Notes: a model not told the origin generated them from the sequence alone. A stretch of 64,000 bases of DNA from JBGTSJ01 sp041940305 (GCA_041940305.1 JBGTSJ010000016.1:85009-149008), one strand, 5' to 3'. Numbered from the stretch's first letter, positions 1-9,036 are shown. Numbers and translations: made by a program.

Positions 1-897
1 CCGGACGACGTTCGCCTTGCGGATGCCGAGGCTGACCTTGAGATCGTCGATGGCGTCGTCGAGGTACCCGACCTTGTCGATCAGTCCGTTGTCCAATGCC
101 TGGTCGGCGGTGAAGATTCGTCCCGTGGCGACGGCCTGCACCTGTTCCGCGTCGAGATTGGAACGGCCATCAAGGATGACCTCCTGAAACCGTTGAAACG
201 CATCGTCAAGGATCTCTTCCCAGACGACCCGTTCCTCTTCGCTCATTTCGCGAAAAGGACTGAGCGCGTCCTTGAAGGGTCCGGTGGTCAAGGGTTCCGA
301 ACGGACGCCGAAGTCGGTCGCCAGCTTGGAGACGTCGTAACGCGGAATGATCACGCCGATCGAGCCGGTCCAGGTGGTGGGCTCCGCGTAGATTTTTCCT
401 TCCGGCCCCGCTCCCATTGCCACGTAGTATCCGCCGGACGCCGCCATCCGCGTCATCGACACGTAGATGGGGATCTGTCTGTGTTCGCGCAGCTGCTTCA
501 AACGGTGATAGATCTGGTGACTGTCGGCGACGAGCCCTCCCGGGCTGTCGACCACGAGGATCACGGCCCTGACGTCGCCGTCGTCTTCGATGGCGTCGAG
601 CGTATCGAGAATCCGCTCGGTAAACGGAGGCATAATGGTGCCGGTGACGTCCACCAGCGCGATTTTGTCATTGGCCAGCATGTCGCCCGAGTAGTGCGTC
701 TCGATCGGGGCCGCGGGATCGGAATCGCTCCCGGCGAACAAGAGGGCCAGCGCGAGAAGCTGTCCCATATTGAGGACGAGGGACAGTCCCAGCAGTCCGA
801 CCAGCAGCCAGCTGAACCATCCGCGACGCGGGGGTTGCTGAATGATGATGGTCTGTGTGCCTGGGGGGACAGGGTGCTGAGTGCGGTCTGCGGACAT
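1..897 (-). CDS. sppA: signal peptide peptidase SppA, 36K type (C-terminus beyond window)
   Basis: Membrane-bound serine protease of the ClpP/crotonase fold (peptidase family S49), which degrades leftover signal peptides in the inner membrane. I read 299 codons on the complement; the gene runs off the left edge, so only the C-terminal end is missing. One membrane segment lies at about residues 27-55. The periplasmic domain follows, with VVDSPGG (116-121 region), the nucleophile Ser154 in AASGGYY and the general base Lys209 in GPFKD; the Ser-Lys spacing of about 55 fits the short bacterial SppA with one catalytic domain. The start at 897 is the ATG just before the membrane segment. The gene is divergent from the proline-rich protein at 1195. 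A frame shadow on both strands encodes nothing recognisable. Identification is secure. Confidence 0.93.
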   Translation of the reverse strand, partial: MSADRTQHPVPPGTQTIIIQQPPRRGWFSWLLVGLLGLSLVLNMGQLLALALLFAGSDSDPAAPIETHYSGDMLANDKIALVDVTGTIMPPFTERILDTLDAIEDDGDVRAVILVVDSPGGLVADSHQIYHRLKQLREHRQIPIYVSMTRMAASGGYYVAMGAGPEGKIYAEPTTWTGSIGVIIPRYDVSKLATDFGVRSEPLTTGPFKDALSPFREMSEEERVVWEEILDDAFQRFQEVILDGRSNLDAEQVQAVATGRIFTADQALDNGLIDKVGYLDDAIDDLKVSLGIRKANVVR

Positions 898-1194
898 GGG
901 CGATGTGAATCTGGGTAGACGGCGGTCAGTTTTCGGGAAATTCCGAACGTAGCGGCCAATCCGCGCGAATGGCCTCAATCGCGCCTTACAGACCGCACAA
1001 CCCGACAAATCCGCCATGTGCCCCGGTCGATAGATGCAGGGACGGAGTGGTCGCGCTGGATGCAGCGATTATCCGTCGCGGCAATTCGGGGTGCAACTGC
1101 GCTCGGGCCTGCAGGCGCGTCCCGCTTGCAGCCGCCGATTCGCCCGCCGCCCTAATTCGTGACTGGCGTCTTCCGGACGCAGGAGTGATTAAGC
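898..1194. other. divergent intergenic region sppA / YHS-like gene
   Basis: About 300 bp between two divergent genes. It holds the Shine-Dalgarno AGGAG of the rightward gene (1181-1185) and a near-palindrome TTCGGGAAATTCCGAA at 932-947, 35 bp upstream of sppA, which could be an operator. No convincing -35/-10 pair was found. Confidence 0.5.
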
Positions 1195-2901
1195 ATGAGT
1201 ATGGATACTCGCAGCCCGAAATCCCGACTGCTGGTCGCCGGCGCCGCCGGCCTCATGATCGGGATGCCCCTGTCGCTGAGGACCGGCTCATCGGGCCATC
1301 GTCTCAACGCAGCCGAGCCCGCTCCGCGACACGCGCAGTCGATGCTGCAGCTCATCGTGGACCGCGAATCGCGCACAATGTCGGCCAACGCGTCGGGATC
1401 GCAGGGCGAGGTGATCACCGTTGCAGGCGAAACGCAGACCGTCGAGGTCTCGCCGAACAGCGGTCCCGAGTTCCAGCAGCAGTACGGCAGCGAAGTGCAG
1501 CGTCAGCTCCAGAAGCTGTATCAGCAGGACGGCCGCACGATGCCGCAGATGCAGTTTACGCCGGTGCCGCACGACGCAATGCAGCACTATCCTCCCGCGC
1601 CGAAGAAGATGCGGCTGAAGGATGTGTTCAATCCCTCGGCGTGGAAACAGCGATTCTCCCGGCCGGAACCTCAGCAGCCTCCCGCCGCGCCTGATCTCGA
1701 CGCCAGTCCGGCGACGCATGGGGCGACCGCTCCGGCGCCGCAAGCTTTCACGCCGCCCCCGGCGCCGGCCGTCACCGAAACGCCGCAGCGTCCGCAACTG
1801 CAGCGCTATTCGCCTGAGATCTTTGACGCCCAGGAGCTTGCCGAGCCCGTCCCGGCTCCCGCGGCGACCGAGATTGCGGAGCAACCCGGCCTGTTTCCCG
1901 GCGCCGCTCCCGTCGCGGCCCCGGTTGCCACCAGTGAGGCGCCGACGAAGACTCCGCCACTGCTGATTATTCTGCCCGAGTCTCCGTCGGCGGATGTTGC
2001 CGCCGAACCGACACCGCCAGCCTTCGCTGAATCGCAGACTGATCCGGTGACGCCGGCCCAGCCCGGGGCCGAACGCGCCGCCACTTTGTCTTCGTTGCCG
2101 CGCCTGGAGACGTCGCAGAGACAGTCCCCGTCGACGCCGGCGGCCGACGTCGCCAATGAAGCGCCGCCGCTGTTGCTGGCCGCGCCGGAAGACGACGCCG
2201 TCGCCAATCCGTTCCCGGAGCAGGCGGAAGTCGAAGCGGAAGCCGCCGGTCCCTATACCGGACTGGGTCTGGACGAGTCTCCCTACGAGACTCCGGAGTT
2301 TGCGTCCCCCGCGTTGCCGCCGGTGCCGGGGCAGGAAGGGGCCTTTGCCGCTCCCGCCCAGCCTGCGGAGCCGGAAGCATCGCAGCTGGCCGCTCCGTCT
2401 CCACTGAAGCCGGCCGCCAATTCGGGGCCCGTGTTGATCGCTCCGGGGACGCCGCCGACTGCCGAACTTCCGCTCGTTCAACCGGCGCGGCCCACGCCGC
2501 CGCGGGAGCAACAGCTTGCGACCAGCAGTTCTGCCTCCAAAAGCGAGAAGTATGACCGCATCGCAGCGCGAGAGGGTTTGACGGGATTCAAGGGATTCTG
2601 CCCCGTCATGCTGCGGGACTACCGCGAACTGGTTGACGTCAGCAGGGAGCACTCGGTGATCTACCAGGGCCGCCAGTTCTGGTTTTCCAGCGACGCCGCC
2701 AAACAAGCATTCCTCGGCAATCCGGCTCTGTACATGCCGGCCGGGGGGGGCATCGATCCGGTCGTCTATCATCAGAGCGGCCAGTCGGTCGAGGGATCGC
2801 TGGACAACGCGGTCTGGTACCACGGGCAGCTGTACCTGTTCAGTTCTCAGGTGACGAAGGCCGAGTTCGTGGCCTCGCCGCGGGCTCACGCCTTCGAGTA
2901 A
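1195..2901 (+). CDS. proline-rich exported protein with two C-terminal YHS-like modules
   Basis: Unrecognised as a named protein. The 568-residue product starts with a hydrophobic stretch (LLVAGAAGLMIGMPLSL) that could be a signal peptide or anchor. A long proline/alanine/glutamate-rich low-complexity region follows, from about residue 110 to 450. The C-terminal 110 residues hold two tandem modules of YHS type: the first has GFCPVMLRD then VIYQGRQFWFSS and FLGNPALY, the second has GGIDPVVY then VWYHGQLYLFSS and FVASPRAHAF. YHS domains (COG3350) are known from metal-handling proteins. Here the paired metal-type cysteines are mostly lost: one CPV in module 1, none in module 2. That makes a structural or binding role more likely than catalysis. 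A clear AGGAG lies 9 nt before the ATG. Low-complexity composition gives long open antisense frames that are not genes. Confidence 0.75.
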   Translation: MSMDTRSPKSRLLVAGAAGLMIGMPLSLRTGSSGHRLNAAEPAPRHAQSMLQLIVDRESRTMSANASGSQGEVITVAGETQTVEVSPNSGPEFQQQYGSEVQRQLQKLYQQDGRTMPQMQFTPVPHDAMQHYPPAPKKMRLKDVFNPSAWKQRFSRPEPQQPPAAPDLDASPATHGATAPAPQAFTPPPAPAVTETPQRPQLQRYSPEIFDAQELAEPVPAPAATEIAEQPGLFPGAAPVAAPVATSEAPTKTPPLLIILPESPSADVAAEPTPPAFAESQTDPVTPAQPGAERAATLSSLPRLETSQRQSPSTPAADVANEAPPLLLAAPEDDAVANPFPEQAEVEAEAAGPYTGLGLDESPYETPEFASPALPPVPGQEGAFAAPAQPAEPEASQLAAPSPLKPAANSGPVLIAPGTPPTAELPLVQPARPTPPREQQLATSSSASKSEKYDRIAAREGLTGFKGFCPVMLRDYRELVDVSREHSVIYQGRQFWFSSDAAKQAFLGNPALYMPAGGGIDPVVYHQSGQSVEGSLDNAVWYHGQLYLFSSQVTKAEFVASPRAHAFE

Positions 2902-2962
2902 CGCGATTCATCATTGCCTGTCGTTCCCGGCGACTTCGGCCGCAGGGGAGCGCGAGACGCCA

Positions 2963-3004
2963 GCAGGCCCGACGGCATGGACGCCGCCGGGCCTGCGTTG
3001 TTTT
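2963..3004 (+). terminator. intrinsic terminator after the YHS-like gene
   Basis: Stem GCAGGCCCG (2963-2971) pairs perfectly with CGGGCCTGC (2988-2996), with a further inner CGGC/GCCG pairing, and is followed by GTTGTTTTC. It ends the upstream gene before ligA. Confidence 0.7.
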
Positions 3005-3044
3005 CTGAGGCGCGGGCCGGGCAATGGGCGCGCTGTCGGCACTC

Positions 3045-3074
3045 TCGATTCCGCCGAGTCGCGACCGGTACAAT
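3045..3074 (+). promoter_or_regulatory. possible sigma-70 promoter for ligA
   Basis: TACAAT (3069-3074, five of six to consensus) lies 18 bp after a weak TCGATT. It would start the transcript about 30 nt before the ligA ATG. The -35 is poor, so this rests mainly on the -10. Confidence 0.4.
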
Positions 3075-3110
3075 CGCACGCGCTCCCGCACCGCACCGCG
3101 CGACCTGCCC

Positions 3111-5120
3111 ATGTCCGCTTCCGTCAAACAGCAGATCGATCAGCTCCGCCGCGAGATAGAACGGCACAACCGGCTGTACTACGTCGAAGCCCGGCCGGAA
3201 ATCAGCGACTACGAGTTCGACATGCTGCTCAAGCAGCTGGAAGAGCTCGAGCGGCAGCATCCGGAGTACGACTCGCCCGACAGTCCTTCGCACAAGGTGG
3301 GGGGCGAGCCGATCGAGGGCTTCGTCACGGTCGAGCATCGCGTGCCGATGCTCTCCATCGACAACGTCTATACCGAGGAAGAAGTCCGCGAGTTCGACGT
3401 CCGCGTCCGCAAGCTGCTGGCCGCCGAGCAGGTCGAGTACACCGTTGAATACAAAATCGACGGCGTCGCCATTTCGCTGACCTACGAGAAGGGCCGCTTC
3501 GCGCAGGCCCTGACGCGGGGGGACGGGCGGCAGGGAGACGATATCACGCATAATGCGCGGACGCTGGGAGGGCTTCCGCTGCGGCTCAACACGAAGCGTC
3601 CCCCCGAGGTCCTCGAGATTCGCGGGGAGGCGTACATCTCCAATACGGACTTCGCGCATCTCCGCGCGGAGCAGGAGCGGCGAGGAGAGCAGCCGTTCGC
3701 GAACCCGCGCAACACCGCCGCCGGCGGACTCAAGCTGCTTGATCCGAAACTGGCCCGCGCCCGACGGATGCGGTTTATCGCCCACGGCATCGGCCACAGC
3801 GACGGGGCCGGCTACCGCAATCATGCCGAATTCCTGCAGGCACTCCGCGACATGGGGGTGCCCGCCACGCCGGACGTCAAACCCTGCGTGGGCATCGAGG
3901 CTACGCTCGAATACGGCCAGTCGCTCATCGACAATCTCCACGAACTCGATATCGAGATCGACGGCCTGGTGATCAAGGTCAATGACTTCGGGCTCCGGGA
4001 GCAGCTCGGCAACACGTCCAAGAGCCCCCGCTGGCTCATCGCCTGGAAGTGGGAAAAGTACGAAGGGGTCACGCAGGTTGAGAAAATCGACGTCAACGTG
4101 GGCCGCACCGGCGTTCTGACTCCGTGGGCGTTGCTTGCACCGGTCCAGATCGCCGGCACAACGGTGTCGCGAGTCAGCCTGCACAACCGCGATCAGCTGC
4201 AGCGGCTGGGTATCAAGGACGGCGACTGGGTCGTCGTCGAGAAGGCCGGCAAGATCATTCCGCATGTCGTCCGCGTCGAGGAGCACCGCCGCACCGGCGA
4301 CGAGCGTGAGTTCGTCTTTCCCACGCACTGCCCGGAATGCGGGTCCGAAGTCGTCCAGGACGAAGGGGGCGTCTACATCCGCTGCATCAATCCCAGCTGT
4401 CCCGCCCAGCTCCGCGAGAGCCTGCAGTTCTTCGCGTCGCGCGGAGCGATGGACATCGAAGGCCTCGGCGAGAAGCTGGTCGCCCAACTGGTGGACAGCG
4501 GCCTCGTGACCCGCTTCGCCGACCTATACTCCCTCAAAGACCGCCGCGACGACCTGCTCAACCTTGAGCGCATGGGAGAGAAATCAGCCGACAACCTGCT
4601 GGCCGGCATCGAGGCGTCCCGCAACCGCCCGTTGTGGCGGCTGCTCACCGCGCTCAATATCCGTCATGTGGGGAGCACCACGGCCCGCCAGCTTGCCGAC
4701 CAATTCGGGTCGCTCGACGGCATCATCGAGGAATCGGAAGAGGGACTGGCGCTGGTGCCTGAGATCGGTCCGATCATCGCCCAGGCGATCCATGCATTCT
4801 TCCAGTCGGAGGCCGGGCGGAACGTCGTCGAAGAGCTGCGCGCATGCGGTCTCAACTTCGGATCGCCCGAAGAGCGGAAAGCTCCCGTCGCCGGGCCGCT
4901 GACAGGCAAGACCATTGTGGTCACCGGCACGCTGCAGAAGTTCAGCCGCGACGAGATCAAGGAGTTCATCACGGCGCGCGGCGGGAAGGCGTCGAGCAGC
5001 GTGTCGAAGAAGACGGACTACGTGGTGGCGGGGGAGGAGGCCGGCAGCAAGCTCGACAAGGCGAAGCAGCTCAATATTCCCATTCTGAGCGAGGCCGAGT
5101 TCATGGCGCTCGTGGAGTGA
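3111..5120 (+). CDS. ligA: NAD-dependent DNA ligase LigA
   Basis: Seals nicks in replication and repair using NAD+. The 669-residue length matches the family's usual ~670. Domains in order: Ia (LYYxxxxPEISDYEFD region, residues 20-40, binds NMN), adenylation domain with the lysine of EYKIDGVAIS, OB fold, a four-cysteine zinc finger (CPECGS then CINPSCPAQ), helix-hairpin-helix repeats, and a C-terminal BRCT domain (from about residue 590, GPLTGKTIVVTGTL). The open frame extends 29 codons upstream of 3111, but the family's N-terminus begins at the ATG MSASVKQQID, so I chose it; no strong Shine-Dalgarno is present. It stands alone between a terminator upstream and the ferredoxin oxidoreductase operon downstream. 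Confidence 0.97.
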   Translation: MSASVKQQIDQLRREIERHNRLYYVEARPEISDYEFDMLLKQLEELERQHPEYDSPDSPSHKVGGEPIEGFVTVEHRVPMLSIDNVYTEEEVREFDVRVRKLLAAEQVEYTVEYKIDGVAISLTYEKGRFAQALTRGDGRQGDDITHNARTLGGLPLRLNTKRPPEVLEIRGEAYISNTDFAHLRAEQERRGEQPFANPRNTAAGGLKLLDPKLARARRMRFIAHGIGHSDGAGYRNHAEFLQALRDMGVPATPDVKPCVGIEATLEYGQSLIDNLHELDIEIDGLVIKVNDFGLREQLGNTSKSPRWLIAWKWEKYEGVTQVEKIDVNVGRTGVLTPWALLAPVQIAGTTVSRVSLHNRDQLQRLGIKDGDWVVVEKAGKIIPHVVRVEEHRRTGDEREFVFPTHCPECGSEVVQDEGGVYIRCINPSCPAQLRESLQFFASRGAMDIEGLGEKLVAQLVDSGLVTRFADLYSLKDRRDDLLNLERMGEKSADNLLAGIEASRNRPLWRLLTALNIRHVGSTTARQLADQFGSLDGIIEESEEGLALVPEIGPIIAQAIHAFFQSEAGRNVVEELRACGLNFGSPEERKAPVAGPLTGKTIVVTGTLQKFSRDEIKEFITARGGKASSSVSKKTDYVVAGEEAGSKLDKAKQLNIPILSEAEFMALVE

Positions 5121-5179
5121 CGGGGGACGGGCGCGAGCAGTCCTCCTGCCTGAACCGGCGAGTCATTCTCGAATGCGGT

Positions 5180-5208
5180 TTGTCATTCGCGCGTCGGGCG
5201 GATAGGAT
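5180..5208 (+). promoter_or_regulatory. candidate promoter of the ferredoxin oxidoreductase genes
   Basis: TTGTCA (5180-5185), a 17-bp spacer and TAGGAT (5203-5208). The predicted start lies about 80 nt before the ATG at 5293, which has a full AAGGAGG site at 5281-5287. Confidence 0.5.
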
Positions 5209-5292
5209 GGAGGTCTCTCATCTCTTCGCCGGTTGACTCACTGGCGGCCGGCGAATCCTGTCGAAGTGCCCTTCTCTCGAAAGGAGGCTTCG

Positions 5293-7296
5293 ATGTCGGC
5301 AGGTACGATCGAACGTGCTCCCGCCCGTCCGATGGACCTCGAGGTCCAGGAGACGTTTCTCTATCCGGGGATCCCCACCACCTGCGACGGGGCCGAAGCC
5401 GTCGTGTGGGTTGAGACCCAGATCAGCCAGGGATCCGGTGCTTTTCCCATCACCAGCTCCACCACGATGGGGGGCGGCTTCAATGCGGCGGCGCAGAACG
5501 GCGCGCGCAACCTGTGGGGAGACCAGCTGGTCTTTATGGAGCCGGAGAGCGAGCATTCTTCGGCGACGTTCTGCGAAGGATTCGCGGCGGCCGGGGGGCG
5601 CGTGACCAACTTCACCAGTGGCCAGGGGCTGGTGCTGATGAAGGAGGTGCTCTACACGATCGCCGGGAAGCGGCTGGGGGTCGTGTTCAACATCGGAGCC
5701 CGGGCGCTGACGAGCCAGGGGCTGAACGTGCATGCCGGGCACGACGACGTGATGTCGGTGTCGGACTGCGGGTGGGGGATTTTGTTTGCGCGTAATGCGC
5801 AGGAGGCGGGAGACCTGTGCCTGATCAGCCGTCGCGCGGCGGAGGCTTCGCAGACTCCGTTCTTGAGCGTGCAGGACGGTTTCTTGACGACGCATACGGT
5901 GGAGTCGGTGCGGCTGATCGAGCCGGAGTTCATGAAGGAATTCGTCGGCAAACCGGAGGAGAAGCTGGTCAACCTGATGGACCCAGCGAACCCGATGATG
6001 TCGGGAGTGGTACAAAACCAGGACTCCTACATGAAGGGGAAGATCGCCCAGCGGTGGTTCTACGACCGCGTGGAGCCGGCGATCGCAGAGGCGTTTGATG
6101 AGTTCGCGCGTGCGACCGGGCGGCGCTACGACTTTGTGAGCGGCTATCGCTGCGAGGATGCCGAGTACATCCTCGTCGGCATGGGGTGCTACATGGAGAC
6201 CGCGCAGACGACGGTCGACTATCTGCGAGATGTGAAGGGCATCAAGGCGGGCTGCCTGACGGTGTACTGCTTCCGGCCGTTCCCGGCGCATCAACTGGTG
6301 GAGGCGCTGAAGGACTGCCGGGCGTTCACAGTCTTCGAACGGATGGACGACCCGCTCTCGACAACGGGCAATCATCTGACGCGCGAGATCAAGGCGGCGT
6401 TCTGCGACGCGTTCAACGGGCAGAGCGGACATGAGCCGATCGACCGCATCCCGCGGATCTACTCGGGTGCGGCGGGACTGGGGAGCCGGGACGTGCGGCC
6501 GTCGGACATCATCGCGGTGTTCGACAACATGATGGAAGAGGGGCCGGATTTCTTCTGCGTGGGGATCCGGCATCCGCTGTCGCTGGAGCGGCGCGAGGAC
6601 CCGGACCTGCGTCCGCCGCACGCGTACTCGATGCGCGGGCATTCGGTGGGAGGGTTCGGCTCGGTCACGACGAACAAGGTGATCGCGACGATCGCGGGGC
6701 AGGTGTTCGGCAAAGACGTGCAGGCGTATCCGAAGTACGGGTCGGAGAAGAAGGGGCTGCCGACGACGTACTACCTGACGATCGCCGATTCGCACATCTA
6801 CCAGCACAGCGAGCTGGAGCACGTGGACCTGATCGTGCTGAACGACACGAACGCGCTGTTCAGCGGGAATCCGCTGAAGGGGCTGATGGACGGGGGGGCG
6901 ATCTTCATGCAGAGCCACTTCACCGAGCCGGGGGACGTGTGGGCGCGGATCCCGGCGCATCACAAGCAGACCATTCGCGAGAAGAATCTGCATGTGTACT
7001 ACGCCGACATGGTGAAGATTGCCCGTGAGGTGGCGTCCGTTGCCGACCTGGAGATGCGAATGCAGGGGATCGTGCTGTTGGGGGCGTTCCTGCGGCTGAC
7101 GCCGTACGCCCGCGACGCCGAGATGACGGACGAGCAGGTGTACGAGGGAGTGGAAGCGGCGCTGCGGAAGTACTTCGGCAAGCGCGGCGAGCAGGTGGTG
7201 CAGGACAACCTGACCTGCGTGAAGCGGGGCTACAGCGAGACGCGGGAGATTCCGCGGAGCGTTGTTGAGGATGGGAACGGGCGCGTGCATGTTTAG
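5293..7296 (+). CDS. pyruvate:ferredoxin (2-oxoacid:acceptor) oxidoreductase, alpha-gamma subunit
   Basis: Half of the enzyme that oxidatively decarboxylates pyruvate (or another 2-oxoacid) to acyl-CoA and passes electrons to ferredoxin or flavodoxin. The 667 residues cover domains I-III of single-chain PFOR. They comprise the pyrimidine-binding domain (ITSSTTMGGGFNAAAQNGA, TNFTSGQGLVLM, GLNVHAGHDDVM), the transketolase-C-like domain II (about 260-420) and the gamma domain from about residue 450 (RGHSVGGFGSVTTNKVIA, ending near 640). The start at 5293 follows a perfect AAGGAGG; upstream in-frame codons lack one. The partner subunit with the iron-sulfur and thiamine-diphosphate domains follows at 7390. 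Pyruvate is the usual substrate, but the sequence alone does not exclude another 2-oxoacid. Confidence 0.9.
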   Translation: MSAGTIERAPARPMDLEVQETFLYPGIPTTCDGAEAVVWVETQISQGSGAFPITSSTTMGGGFNAAAQNGARNLWGDQLVFMEPESEHSSATFCEGFAAAGGRVTNFTSGQGLVLMKEVLYTIAGKRLGVVFNIGARALTSQGLNVHAGHDDVMSVSDCGWGILFARNAQEAGDLCLISRRAAEASQTPFLSVQDGFLTTHTVESVRLIEPEFMKEFVGKPEEKLVNLMDPANPMMSGVVQNQDSYMKGKIAQRWFYDRVEPAIAEAFDEFARATGRRYDFVSGYRCEDAEYILVGMGCYMETAQTTVDYLRDVKGIKAGCLTVYCFRPFPAHQLVEALKDCRAFTVFERMDDPLSTTGNHLTREIKAAFCDAFNGQSGHEPIDRIPRIYSGAAGLGSRDVRPSDIIAVFDNMMEEGPDFFCVGIRHPLSLERREDPDLRPPHAYSMRGHSVGGFGSVTTNKVIATIAGQVFGKDVQAYPKYGSEKKGLPTTYYLTIADSHIYQHSELEHVDLIVLNDTNALFSGNPLKGLMDGGAIFMQSHFTEPGDVWARIPAHHKQTIREKNLHVYYADMVKIAREVASVADLEMRMQGIVLLGAFLRLTPYARDAEMTDEQVYEGVEAALRKYFGKRGEQVVQDNLTCVKRGYSETREIPRSVVEDGNGRVHV

Positions 7297-7300
7297 CGTT

Positions 7301-7350
7301 GCGAAGCGGAGCTTCGCGGGAGTGCGTTCCCAGGCGGGGGCCTGGGAACG
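7301..7350 (+). repeat. two consecutive hairpins between the oxidoreductase subunit genes
   Basis: Hairpin 1: GCGAAGC (7301-7307) / GCTTCGC (7311-7317), loop GGA. Hairpin 2: an 11-bp perfect stem (7325-7335 with 7340-7350), loop GGGG, built on CGTTCCCAGG. From memory, the second resembles a palindrome family spread through planctomycete intergenic DNA. There is no U-tract, so it is probably not a strong terminator. It may set the relative stability of the two cistrons. Confidence 0.7.
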
Positions 7351-7389
7351 AGGAGCATCCGGCTCGGCTTATACGGAAGAGGTGACGCG

Positions 7390-9036
7390 ATGGCTGCCAC
7401 GCTCGAACGACCGTCGATGAACGAGGCCAGCGAACGGGACCCGTTCAATAACAATTCCTACGGCACACTCACCGACGCGCCGTACAAGCTTGTGGATCTG
7501 CCGGTGCTCGACGTGGTCGAGTTCAACGAGACGGTGATCCGCGGCTATGAGGAGGGGAGCGGGCCGGGGGCGCTGCCGGCGGACGTGGGGCTCGCGCGCT
7601 CGCTCATCCCCGCGGGGACGGCGACGCTGCGCGACTTCAGCTACATCGCGCCCGAGATTCCGGAGTACATCCCGGGTAACTGCACCGGGTGCATGGACTG
7701 CGTGACGCAGTGTCCGGATACGGCGATTCTCGGCAAGGTGCTGTCCGAATCGGCGCTGGAGCAGAAGCTGCAGGGCATCGACGACCCAGGCGAGCGCGAG
7801 ATGTTCGAGCGGCAGTGGTCGCGCACGCGCAAATACTACGACGGCCCGAAGAAGAAAGGGAAGGACGGAGGACGGTTCGTGATCCTGATCGATCCGAGCA
7901 AGTGCAAGGGATGCGCGGAGTGCGTGACCGTCTGCGACGACCTCGCGCTGCAGATGATCCCCAAGACCGAAACGACGATGGAGAACATCCGCAGGAGCCA
8001 TCGCCGGTTCAAACAGTTCGGTCCGTCGGACGACCAGTACATCAACGACAACCTGCTCATCGACATGATGCTCAAGGAGCAGACGCATGTGTACGTCGGT
8101 GGCGCGGGATCGTGCGCGGGGTGCGGCGAAGGGACGGCGCTGCGGATGCTGTGTGCGGCGACCGGCGCGAAATACGGCGACCAGTGGGGCATCGTCGCGG
8201 CCACCGGTTGCAACACTGTTTACACGTCAACCTATCCGTACAATCCGTACCTGGTGCCGTGGACGAACTCGCTGTTTGAGAACGCGCCGGCCGACGCGAT
8301 GGGGGTGCGGCTGCGGTGGGACCAGATCGGCTGGACCGACAAGCCGCTGTGGTGCATCGGCGGGGACGGGGCGATGTTCGACATCGGGTTCCAGTCGCTG
8401 TCGCGAATGATGGCGAGCGGGATGAACATCAAGGTGTTCGTGCTCGATACGCAGGTGTATTCCAACACCGGCGGCCAGGCGTCGACCAGCACGTACATGG
8501 GTCAGAACACCAAGATGAGCGTGCACGGCAAGCGCTTTGGCGGCAAGCAGGAGCGCCGCAAGGAGATTGCGCAGATCGCCATGATGCACCCGCGAACGTT
8601 CGTCGCGCAGACGACTTGCGCGCATACCAACCACTTCTACAAGGCGGTCCTCGAAGCCCTGGAGTTCGACGGGCCGGCGCTGATCAGCTGTTACACCACT
8701 TGCCAGCCTGAGCACGGCGTGGCGGACAACATGGCGTCCAACCAGGCGCGACTGGCGGTCGATACGCGCGCGTTCCCGCTGCTCATTTACGATCCGCGGA
8801 AGGGAGACACGATCCGGGAGCGGCTGTCGCTGCAGGGGAATCCGGCGATGAAAGACGAGTGGTTCACGAATCCGAAGACGGGAGCAGTTGTGGACTTCAT
8901 CGACTTCTGCCGCAGCGAAGGGCGGTTCTCCAAGCATTTTGACAAGGAGGGCAAGCCGTCGGATACGCTGCTGAGGGCACGGGAGGACCGGCTGGAGAAC
9001 TGGCGGCAGTTGCAGGAGCTGGCAGGGCTGCGATAG
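7390..9036 (+). CDS. pyruvate:ferredoxin oxidoreductase, ferredoxin-type plus thiamine diphosphate (beta) subunit
   Basis: Carries the electron relay and the cofactor domain of the 2-oxoacid oxidoreductase begun at 5293. Its 548 residues hold an 8-Fe ferredoxin module with CTGCMDCVTQCP (Cys98 onward) and CKGCAECVTVC (from about residue 172). Next comes the thiamine-diphosphate domain with the proximal-cluster cysteines (GSCAGCGEG and ATGCNTVY), GGDGAMFDIG (about 326) and NTGGQ. Together the two genes match a single-chain PFOR divided between domain III and domain V, rather than the archaeal four-subunit layout. An AGAGGTG Shine-Dalgarno precedes the ATG by 6 nt. A likely low-potential ferredoxin partner is not in the window. 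Confidence 0.92.
   Translation: MAATLERPSMNEASERDPFNNNSYGTLTDAPYKLVDLPVLDVVEFNETVIRGYEEGSGPGALPADVGLARSLIPAGTATLRDFSYIAPEIPEYIPGNCTGCMDCVTQCPDTAILGKVLSESALEQKLQGIDDPGEREMFERQWSRTRKYYDGPKKKGKDGGRFVILIDPSKCKGCAECVTVCDDLALQMIPKTETTMENIRRSHRRFKQFGPSDDQYINDNLLIDMMLKEQTHVYVGGAGSCAGCGEGTALRMLCAATGAKYGDQWGIVAATGCNTVYTSTYPYNPYLVPWTNSLFENAPADAMGVRLRWDQIGWTDKPLWCIGGDGAMFDIGFQSLSRMMASGMNIKVFVLDTQVYSNTGGQASTSTYMGQNTKMSVHGKRFGGKQERRKEIAQIAMMHPRTFVAQTTCAHTNHFYKAVLEALEFDGPALISCYTTCQPEHGVADNMASNQARLAVDTRAFPLLIYDPRKGDTIRERLSLQGNPAMKDEWFTNPKTGAVVDFIDFCRSEGRFSKHFDKEGKPSDTLLRAREDRLENWRQLQELAGLR

Noticed and set aside
1288..4487. Two 533-codon antisense frames opposite the YHS-like gene and ligA
   Set aside because: Opposite genes with clear families; Arg/His/Gln-rich translations with no motif.
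5218..7290. 690-codon open frame opposite the PFOR alpha gene
   Set aside because: Same artefact: matches the sense gene's extent and has no recognisable domain or ribosome site.
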